Made by a program: the position numbers and the translations under genes
Shown: positions 57,410 through 63,352 of the stretch, in pieces
Numbering within the stretch: position 1 is the first letter of the stretch
Layout of the letters: each line of letters begins with the position of its first letter
Source: Candidatus Dojkabacteria bacterium
GTDB taxonomy: Bacteria; Patescibacteria; Dojkabacteria; SC72
DNA length: 64,000 nt
Reading direction: 5' to 3'
NCBI GenBank assembly: GCA_023229785.1
Contig: JALNYV010000006.1
Coordinates: 8,695-72,694, forward strand
The notes under the pieces: model-generated
The model's database searches: none
Told to the model about the DNA's origin: nothing
Seen by the model: the letters and a program-made list of their open reading frames with translations, nothing else

Positions 57410-59377
57410 ATGATAACACAAGAACAAGGCCGCAAAATTGCTAACGATATTACTATGTTTGGATTGGAAGAACAGCCCATCTCTGAAATTATATCACTGC
57501 TTGAATTAGCTGATGAACTATATTATAACGATGAAGAATCGTTTCTAAGTGATACTGAATACGATGTCATATACCGTTATGCAAAAAATACAGAACCCAC
57601 AAACACCTTGTTTCTTGGAGTTGGTTCTATGGTTAGGGGTGGAAAAACTACACTCCCATTTCAGATGGGTTCATTGGATCAGATCTATGAGGGTGAAATT
57701 CAGCAGTGGGTGAAAAAATGGAATCTTCAAAGCAACAAGGGTGTAGTATCTGATAAGCTGGATGGAGCATCCGCTATGGTTGTATATGACTCATCTGGGA
57801 AATTCCAGATAGGCTATTCGCGTGGAGATGGATTACAAGGGGCAGATTTATCAAGACACTTAACCCAAATGTCATCCGTACCAAAATCAATAATGACATC
57901 TGGAAAACCCTTTGTGGTGCGTGGTGAGAATATCATTTCTCTTGAAAACTTTCCTAAAATTCAAGAAGTTGTTAAAACAAGTGGTGGAAAACAATACAAG
58001 AACCCTAGAAATTGCGTTTCAGGTTTGATGAATGCTAGTTCTAATCCTCTACAAGCTTACAAATATATTGACTTCATAGCATATGAGATTGTTGGATCTG
58101 AACTAAGTAAGAAAGAACAATTACACTTATTAGCTGATTTAGGGTTCTTGGTGGTATCCTGGGAGGATTGGAGATTTGACAGTATGGATGATGGTACTTT
58201 AACCACTCATCTAATTAATCGCAAGCTTAACTCACCCTGGGAACTTGATGGGATAGTGATTGATGTAAATGATGCTGTTAAACGTGCTTCTATGAACCCA
58301 ACTCGTTCATCATTGAACCCCGCAATAGCAGTAAAGTATAAGGTTGCTGATGCAAGCAATTATGCAGAAGTTGTTGTTACGGATGTTACGTTTTCCATAA
58401 GTAAACATGGTTATTTAAAACCAACTATTCAATTAGTGCCTACTGATCTTGTTGGTGTTACAATATCAAATTGTACTGGATTTAATGCCAAATTTATCAA
58501 AGACAATAAAATAGGACCAGGGGCAATAATAGGGTTGGTGAGGAGTGGAATGGTAATACCATTCTGCACAACTGTTATTAAGCCAATGCTTGTTGAAAAT
58601 TATGATGACTGGTTTGATGCAAAAATCAAAGAATTTGGAGATACCCACTGGACTGCCACTGGTATTGATTTAGTTCTTGATGATGCAGACACAGATGTTA
58701 CCGCTAAGTATGGAAGACTTGTTGATTTTTTCAATACCATTGATGCTCCATTTTTAGCTGAAGGCCACCTACAAAAGATTTTCGATATGGGGTTTGAAAC
58801 TCCAGAGAGTGTTATTATGCTCACACAAGAAGATTTGAGTAGCCTTCTCAACTCCAAAATTATGGCTAAAAAGATATTCACAGGTTTAAGAGAAAAATTA
58901 ACTAATATCCCAATATACAAACTGATGGGAGCTTTTCCTTCTTTTGGACGTGGGATTGGTGTAAGAAAAATGAAGGCATTGTATGATGCATTTGAAGGTG
59001 ATATGTCTCTGTGTGAAAGTTATAGCAAAATTGTTGATGTAACTGGATTTGAAGATAAAACAGCCACTAAGGTACAAAACGGTTATGCTCCCTTTGTTGC
59101 ATTCTTATCTGAAATAGGCAATGCTGTTACTATAGCTCCCTACGAGGCACCCAAGAGTGGAAAGTGGGATGGTATAGTGGTAGTGTTTACTGAAGTCCGA
59201 GACAAAAATTGCGAAGCTCAAATTATCAACCAGGGTGGAAAGATTGGAAGCAGTGTTAGTGGTAAGACTGGTTTATTAGTAGCTAAGGATCCAGAAGGTC
59301 TTAGCGGAAAGGCCAAGAAGGCCAGAGACTTAGGTATAAAAATTATAACATTGGATGAATTAAAGGAGTTATTATAA
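57410..59377 (+). CDS. ligA: NAD+-dependent DNA ligase (LigA)
   Basis: 655 aa. DEESFLSDTEYDVIYR is the NAD-binding Ia domain, LPFQMGSLDQIYE the adjoining motif, SDKLDGASAMVVY motif I with the AMP-accepting Lys (about 115), and YSRGDGLQGADLS and WELDGIVIDV follow. OB fold, then a helix-hairpin-helix region (SVIMLTQEDLSSLLN, FPSFGRGIGVRKMKALYDAF) and a C-terminal BRCT domain. The four-Cys zinc finger between OB and HhH is missing, replaced by an unrelated ~50-residue linker. The ATG at 57410 follows GGAG; a TTG at 57401 is too close to it. Confidence 0.9.
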   Translation: MITQEQGRKIANDITMFGLEEQPISEIISLLELADELYYNDEESFLSDTEYDVIYRYAKNTEPTNTLFLGVGSMVRGGKTTLPFQMGSLDQIYEGEIQQWVKKWNLQSNKGVVSDKLDGASAMVVYDSSGKFQIGYSRGDGLQGADLSRHLTQMSSVPKSIMTSGKPFVVRGENIISLENFPKIQEVVKTSGGKQYKNPRNCVSGLMNASSNPLQAYKYIDFIAYEIVGSELSKKEQLHLLADLGFLVVSWEDWRFDSMDDGTLTTHLINRKLNSPWELDGIVIDVNDAVKRASMNPTRSSLNPAIAVKYKVADASNYAEVVVTDVTFSISKHGYLKPTIQLVPTDLVGVTISNCTGFNAKFIKDNKIGPGAIIGLVRSGMVIPFCTTVIKPMLVENYDDWFDAKIKEFGDTHWTATGIDLVLDDADTDVTAKYGRLVDFFNTIDAPFLAEGHLQKIFDMGFETPESVIMLTQEDLSSLLNSKIMAKKIFTGLREKLTNIPIYKLMGAFPSFGRGIGVRKMKALYDAFEGDMSLCESYSKIVDVTGFEDKTATKVQNGYAPFVAFLSEIGNAVTIAPYEAPKSGKWDGIVVVFTEVRDKNCEAQIINQGGKIGSSVSGKTGLLVAKDPEGLSGKAKKARDLGIKIITLDELKELL

Positions 59378-59808
59378 TGGACGGTATAGATCAAGTAAGA
59401 TTAAATAAGGTAATTAATACTATCCTCTCTGGGGATAAAGAGTCACTCACCAGAGGAGAAGGATTGACTACTGGATACTTGCATCTAATGTTGCAAGAAA
59501 TACTTAAAGGAAATGATGGTAAAAGTTATGTTTATGTTGGGGAGAGAACTGCTGAAGTTAGAAATACATTTAAAGACTTTCAGCATTTATTACACGATAA
59601 TAAGATAGGAACTACCAGCAGAATTGTAGATTTGTTTATCAAAATTCATAACAGTGGGCAGACTTTTAGATTCATGTCTGTTGGACAGGCTGATGATTTA
59701 AAATATTGGAGGGGTCATAGTGTATATAAGTGCTATATGGACAATTACGCCTTTAATCGCGGCGACTTATACATAAACGCATACACATCAGGAGCAATAG
59801 TTCTATGA
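59377..59808 (+). CDS. Hypothetical protein between ligA and DHFR
   Basis: 143 aa. MDGIDQVRLNKVINTILSGD...GKSYVYVGERTAEVRNTF. The start shares a base with the ligA stop (TAATG) and the end overlaps the DHFR start by 4 bases. Possible P-loop-free alpha/beta domain; no family recognised. Confidence 0.55.
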   Translation: MDGIDQVRLNKVINTILSGDKESLTRGEGLTTGYLHLMLQEILKGNDGKSYVYVGERTAEVRNTFKDFQHLLHDNKIGTTSRIVDLFIKIHNSGQTFRFMSVGQADDLKYWRGHSVYKCYMDNYAFNRGDLYINAYTSGAIVL

Positions 59809-60428
59809 CACCAGAAGAAACACTAGCAGCTCAAATGTCAGAACAGATGAGGAAACAGCAATATGCTCAGATGCAAGATATGCTTGCTCAACAACAAAAA
59901 CAACAAAGTGCCATGATACCCAACCAGGCTTATGCCATTATAGCTGCAATAGATGCAACATGGGGTGGATTTTCAAATAAGGGTGAAATTCCCTGGAACA
60001 TTCCAGAAGATTTTAAACACTTTAAAGAGATAACCACAGGCAGCGGTGTTGTGATGGGTAGGAAAACTTATGAAGACATCAACAAAAGATTAGGTGATAA
60101 AGCAATTGAGAGTGTGTTACCTGGTAGAAAATGTTTTGTGGTTTCAAGAACATTAACTGAATTACCCAATGCTGTAGTTGTCCCCAACATTAGACACGTT
60201 GAATACCTTACAGATGAACCCGAAAAGCCAATCTTTATTATAGGTGGTAGAAGAGTGTTTGTTGAAGGTATTGCTCTGGCTAATGAATTATATTTAACCC
60301 TAATAAATAGAAAAATTGAATGTGATATGCACTTTCCTATCAAAACAGTAGCTAAGTATTTCAGGGTAGAAAGTGTTAGGGACTCTAGTGATCCTGATGT
60401 AAAATTCTTTCATTTTGTGAGAAAATAA
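59805..60428 (+). CDS. folA: Dihydrofolate reductase with Gln/Met-rich N-terminal extension
   Basis: 207 aa, about 45 longer than typical DHFR. Residues 1-42 are Gln/Met/Ala-rich (MRKQQYAQMQDMLAQQQKQQ), probably a helix. The DHFR core follows: AIIAAIDATWGGFSNKGEIP, WNIPEDFKHFKEIT, VVMGRKTYEDI and IFIIGGRRVF. It regenerates the tetrahydrofolate used by thymidylate synthase. The extension may mediate assembly with other replication or nucleotide proteins (inference). Confidence 0.9.
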   Translation: MTPEETLAAQMSEQMRKQQYAQMQDMLAQQQKQQSAMIPNQAYAIIAAIDATWGGFSNKGEIPWNIPEDFKHFKEITTGSGVVMGRKTYEDINKRLGDKAIESVLPGRKCFVVSRTLTELPNAVVVPNIRHVEYLTDEPEKPIFIIGGRRVFVEGIALANELYLTLINRKIECDMHFPIKTVAKYFRVESVRDSSDPDVKFFHFVRK

Positions 60429-60455
60429 CAATTGTAATAGCTCCTTGAACTCTTA

Positions 60456-60464
60456 TATAAATAC
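60456..60464 (+). promoter_or_regulatory. T4-late-like promoter
   Basis: Plus strand TATAAATAC upstream of the holin/spanin genes. Confidence 0.6.
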
Positions 60465-60546
60465 ATAAGACAGTATAAAATTTATAAGCAGGAACGCCTC
60501 TTAACAATTGCGCACCATTCCTGCAATTTTCAAAGGAGTAAGGAAG

Positions 60547-60801
60547 ATGCTAGAACCAGTAACAGGATTTATCGTAGGTCTCACCGCTGCTATTACCATA
60601 GTGGCTGATTGTGTTCCGAAAATTATAGCGGCTGCTGTAATCATTTTAAGTGGATTGTCAACCGCATCTGGTGCAATAACTACAGTTTGGAAACAACCAA
60701 AGGGTAAAGGAATATTAACTAAAATACATAAGTTTATTAATTTTATGGCTTGGAACTTTGGTCATGCTACAAATAAGAATATAGATTCTGGTGGTGTGTG
60801 A
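60547..60801 (+). CDS. Small membrane protein, holin candidate
   Basis: 84 aa from the ATG after AAGGAGTAAGGAAG. Two hydrophobic segments (about 7-22 and 25-45) and a basic C-terminal tail. Immediately upstream of the spanin pair and read from a late promoter, which suggests a lysis role; holin is inferred from size, topology and context. Confidence 0.6.
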   Translation: MLEPVTGFIVGLTAAITIVADCVPKIIAAAVIILSGLSTASGAITTVWKQPKGKGILTKIHKFINFMAWNFGHATNKNIDSGGV

Positions 60802-61313
60802 TGGGCATAAGTGCATACATATACGCCGCTATATTTGCGGTGGGGATGGCTATCGGGGGTGGGGCTGCTTATAAAATAACATATAGTATTCAGCATGCTC
60901 AAGTAGTTAAAATGGAATTAGCAATTGCTAACCAAAAGATTGAAGCTGCTCAAACACTAGCTGTGGAAACTCAAAAGGTTGCTGATGCTACCAACACACA
61001 AGTAAAATTAAATTTAGAAAAGGATAAACTCCATGAAGAACTCATTCAAAATAAAAACGATAGTGTTGTTAAGCTTAATAATTTTATTGCCAGCATGCGC
61101 AGCCAACCAGTCAGTGGGAAGAGTGGTATTGACTCCTCAGTACCAGGTAGCAATACCACTATCAATTCAACAAATGAAACCGAGTTTGTTATTGTATCCC
61201 GAAAACTACTTACGTATCTTGGAGCTGAATCAGCAAGAGCTCAAGTAGATGGTATTGACAAAAACGAGCTTCTTAAATTTGTTATGGTAGATAATTGTGG
61301 TATTCCTAAATAA
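60801..61313 (+). CDS. i-spanin (Rz-like)
   Basis: 170 aa. One N-terminal membrane helix (AIFAVGMAIGGGAAYKITY), then a coiled coil (KMELAIANQKIEAAQTLAVE...) reaching into the periplasm. The ATG shares a base with the previous stop (TGATG). A second gene for a lipoprotein is nested in another frame. i- and o-spanins bridge the envelope and fuse membranes in the last lysis step, which implies a Gram-negative host. Confidence 0.75.
   Translation: MGISAYIYAAIFAVGMAIGGGAAYKITYSIQHAQVVKMELAIANQKIEAAQTLAVETQKVADATNTQVKLNLEKDKLHEELIQNKNDSVVKLNNFIASMRSQPVSGKSGIDSSVPGSNTTINSTNETEFVIVSRKLLTYLGAESARAQVDGIDKNELLKFVMVDNCGIPK
61033..61248 (+). CDS. o-spanin (Rz1-like lipoprotein), nested in i-spanin gene
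   Basis: 71 aa in a different frame entirely inside the i-spanin gene. MKNSFKIKTIVLLSLIILLP then ACAANQ: a signal peptide with lipobox (L-P-A-C), cleaved before Cys22. The mature part is Pro/Gln-rich. Nested Rz/Rz1 organisation is typical of lambda-like spanins. Confidence 0.8.
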   Translation: MKNSFKIKTIVLLSLIILLPACAANQSVGRVVLTPQYQVAIPLSIQQMKPSLLLYPENYLRILELNQQELK

Positions 61314-61326
61314 GGTCAATCACGCG

Positions 61327-61358
61327 TGAGGGAGGGCATAAAAGTACCTTCCCTCATT
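61327..61358 (+). terminator. Hairpin terminator candidate
   Basis: TGAGGGAGG pairs with CCTTCCCTCA (one mismatch), then TTTAT, just after the spanins. Confidence 0.55.
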
Positions 61359-61402
61359 TATCAAACACAGGTAAAACTTAGTAGCAACTTGGAGTATAAA
61401 CA

Positions 61403-61579
61403 ATGATGAGATCATGGTGCAAAATATTACCATTCTTTTTTGTAGAATGGTATGCTAGAAAGTATGGTGAACGATTCAGAACACCTTACTTCAACACACA
61501 AAGAACTATAGTTTCACCTTTCAAGTATTCTGTATTTGTGTTTCCACCAGATGATAAGGATAATAATGAAATTGTATGA
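61403..61579 (+). CDS. Small aromatic-rich protein
   Basis: 58 aa. MMRSWCKILPFFFVEWYARK...SPFKYSVFVFPPDDKDNNEIV. GGAG lies 8 bases before the ATG. The end overlaps the next start by 14 bases. Basic and aromatic; unknown. Confidence 0.5.
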   Translation: MMRSWCKILPFFFVEWYARKYGERFRTPYFNTQRTIVSPFKYSVFVFPPDDKDNNEIV

Positions 61580-62069
61580 GATAGCAAGCAAAAAGGGAAC
61601 GTACGCTGCTGTTAGATTTAGTGATGAGACAAATAAAGCTATTCTCAAATACATTAAAGATAATAAGATTCCCAATGGTTTAAAAACTAAAGATTTGCAC
61701 ACCACACTATTATACAGCAGGAAATTCTTGCCTGATTACAAACCAGGTGGTAAATATGAGAAACCTATGGTTGGTATTCCTACAGAGTTTGATGTTTGGG
61801 AGTCCAATAATGAGGATGGGAATAATACTAATTGCTTAGTTATTAAATATAAGTGTCCTGAATTGACCAAGCACCACAAGCAATTGATGAAGGATCATAA
61901 AGCAACTTTTGATTATCCTGATTATAATTGTCATGTTACGCTATCATATGATATCAAAGACACAGATATTAAAAAGTTACCCAAATTTAAAGATATTGTT
62001 CCAACCATCAACATAATTAGTGAATATGGGGAGGATTTAAATCTTAGTTGGAGCCAAACTAAAAAATAA
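61566..62069 (+). CDS. 2H phosphoesterase, Acb1-like (anti-CBASS candidate)
   Basis: 167 aa, MKLYEI start. Two H-x-T motifs: KDLHTTLLYSRKFLPDY (about 43-59) and YNCHVTLSYDI (about 120-130), with AAVRFSDETNKAILKYIKDN in front. This order (FAAVxxDExTxxxIxxxxxxxxIPNxLKxxDxHxTxxYS) is that of phage Acb1/T4 57B proteins, which hydrolyse cyclic di- and trinucleotides and block CBASS (family knowledge). The ATG after AAGGATAATA was chosen. Identity is good at fold level and moderate for the anti-CBASS role. Confidence 0.75.
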   Translation: MKLYEIASKKGTYAAVRFSDETNKAILKYIKDNKIPNGLKTKDLHTTLLYSRKFLPDYKPGGKYEKPMVGIPTEFDVWESNNEDGNNTNCLVIKYKCPELTKHHKQLMKDHKATFDYPDYNCHVTLSYDIKDTDIKKLPKFKDIVPTINIISEYGEDLNLSWSQTKK

Positions 62070-62075
62070 TATTTG

Positions 62076-62104
62076 TTGCATTACCTCTATTGATGATATA
62101 TAAT
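62076..62104 (+). promoter_or_regulatory. Sigma70-like promoter
   Basis: Plus strand: TTGCAT, 17 bases, TATAAT, 31 bases before the start at 62135. May also supply the tmRNA. Confidence 0.6.
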
Positions 62105-62134
62105 AAAATCAACTTACAATCTTGGAGATGTGAT

Positions 62135-62503
62135 ATGACTCTGGAACAATATATTAAACAAATACAAGAAACGTCTTCAGTTTCTAAAGAGGATCAAGAG
62201 GTTTGGCTCACTGTTAGTGAATCTGCTATTGCTGAGGGGGAAGTGGAAAAATTATCAATCAAAGGATTAATGCAGGTTGTTAGTCAGATCGCGTATAGGA
62301 TTATTACAGATTCCCACATAGGTGTTCAATTGAATATGTCAGATGAAGAATTTGTAATAATGGAAGAAAAAGTACTTCCAGCTCAGAATGAGATTGTGGA
62401 GGTAGCGAGTTTAGGGTCTGGAATTCACCCAGAGGTGATTGAGGAAATGATTGACATTAGATGTGAATATTATTCAGAATTGTATTGTAAATATTTTGGA
62501 TAA
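62135..62503 (+). CDS. Hypothetical acidic protein upstream of tmRNA
   Basis: 122 aa from the ATG after TTGGAG. MTLEQYIKQIQETSSVSKED, all-helical, acidic. Ends 18 bases before the tmRNA acceptor piece. Not SmpB: no matching basic motifs. Unknown. Confidence 0.55.
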   Translation: MTLEQYIKQIQETSSVSKEDQEVWLTVSESAIAEGEVEKLSIKGLMQVVSQIAYRIITDSHIGVQLNMSDEEFVIMEEKVLPAQNEIVEVASLGSGIHPEVIEEMIDIRCEYYSELYCKYFG

Positions 62504-62512
62504 GTTTATTAT
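62485..62512 (+). promoter_or_regulatory. Possible tmRNA promoter
   Basis: TTGTAA, 16 bases, TATTAT, at the end of the 62135 gene, predicting a start near 62519, just at the beginning of the acceptor piece. Confidence 0.4.
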
Positions 62513-62570
62513 TGTATGAAGTGAGGTGGAAATGTGTAAGACGGGGGTTCAAATCCCCCCTCCTCCACCA

Positions 62571-62687
62571 AAAGTGTTTTAGGCTTTTAATATCGTGAAT
62601 TAATGTTAATATGTGTATTGCTTAATATATTAAACAACTATATTATAAGTTAGGAAGCATATATTTACAATCTAGAACACTTTTGAT
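62571..62687 (+). other. tmRNA intervening segment (removed on maturation)
   Basis: AAAGTGTTTTAG at its start pairs with CTAGAACACTTT at its end (one G-U), extending the acceptor stem. This is expected of permuted tmRNA precursors processed by RNase P and tRNA 3' enzymes. Confidence 0.85.
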
Positions 62688-62788
62688 GGGGGAGAAGCTG
62701 GTTTCGATTGCGCAGATAAACAACATGGACAATAGGTGAGATGACCTACCAGATTAGCAATAGTCTATTGGCATAAAATAAAATATTT

Positions 62789-62830
62789 GCAAATGATGCA
62801 TATTATTCTATGGAAGCTCAAGTAGCTTAA
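62789..62830 (+). other. tmRNA tag reading frame
   Basis: GCA AAT GAT ... GTA GCT TAA encodes ANDAYYSMEAQVA. It begins with the A-N-D typical of tmRNA tags. The end is QVA, not the usual (L/V/A)AA. A hairpin GTGAGGTTCATCAC follows. Confidence 0.88.
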
Positions 62831-62872
62831 TCCACAGTGAGGTTCATCACCTTATTACAAGACGATGACTGA

Positions 62873-62896
62873 AGGGGTGTTCACACCCCTTTTTTA
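62873..62896 (+). terminator. Rho-independent terminator of tmRNA
   Basis: AGGGGTG-TTCA-CACCCCT followed by TTTTT. Confidence 0.9.
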
Positions 62897-62903
62897 TGTA
62901 AAC

Positions 62904-62912
62904 TATAAATAC
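62904..62912 (+). promoter_or_regulatory. T4-late-like promoter
   Basis: Plus strand TATAAATAC, 35 bases before the start at 62939. Confidence 0.65.
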
Positions 62913-62938
62913 ATTAAACTACTTTTGAGTGTTACAGT

Positions 62939-63352
62939 ATGCTACTTAAAGAGATAAAAGAAGAAGAACCACAAAGATACAAGCCAGATTGGACTGAAAA
63001 AACTGAAAAGGAGCAAATTGCTATAGTCAACAATGATGGTTTTCAGATCAGAAATATATCAAATCCTTCGTTGGCTGTTCAAATAGCTGCTGTTCATAGG
63101 AATCCTATTGTTATTAGACATCTTCCTGATTCATCAGAAGTGGTGCAACTGTCTGCTATTGCAGATCTACAAGGGTGGGCTATCCAATTTATACACAATC
63201 CAACAACGAAAGTATTATTAACAGCATTAAAGGATCTAAAATTCATCAAAGATGAAGAAGAATATGAAACATTCATTAAACAATATTTTGCTAATAATAC
63301 ACTATTAATGAAAAAATGGCTTAGATATGGTCAAGCGATGAGGGAATCATAA
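62939..63352 (+). CDS. Helical-repeat family protein (IKNPSE repeats)
   Basis: 137 aa. MLLKEIKEEEPQRYKPDWTE, QIAIVNNDG, ISNPSLAVQIAAV, LPDSSEVVQLSAI, cap LLMKKWLRYGQAMRES. Eighth family member in the window. Late-type promoter upstream; stop overlaps the next start (TAATG). Confidence 0.7.
   Translation: MLLKEIKEEEPQRYKPDWTEKTEKEQIAIVNNDGFQIRNISNPSLAVQIAAVHRNPIVIRHLPDSSEVVQLSAIADLQGWAIQFIHNPTTKVLLTALKDLKFIKDEEEYETFIKQYFANNTLLMKKWLRYGQAMRES

Larger units (their letters stand above)
62521..62895 (+). ncRNA. ssrA: Circularly permuted (two-piece) tmRNA
   Basis: The 3' tRNA-like part comes first: T arm GGGGG-TTCAAAT-CCCCC (62543-62559), acceptor 3' strand CTCCTCC (62560-62566), A, CCA (62568-62570). 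The 5' part follows at 62688: acceptor GGGGGAG, pairing 7/7 (one G-U), then AAGCTGGTTTCGATTGCG, the tmRNA D-domain. UUGCGCA after it pairs with UGUGUAA (62534-62540) as helix P2. Between them a 117-base intervening segment is closed by a 12-bp helix (62571-62582 with 62672-62683). The resume frame at 62789 encodes ANDAYYSMEAQVA and stops. tmRNA with host SmpB rescues stalled ribosomes. A terminator ends the gene. Confidence 0.9.

Noticed and set aside
62135..62503. SmpB next to the tmRNA
   Set aside because: The protein is acidic and helical without SmpB motifs; the phage probably uses host SmpB or a gene outside the window.
62521..62570. An isolated tRNA fragment or tRNA pseudogene
   Set aside because: It has no D or anticodon arm of its own, and its acceptor strand pairs perfectly with GGGGGAG at 62688, which fits a permuted tmRNA.
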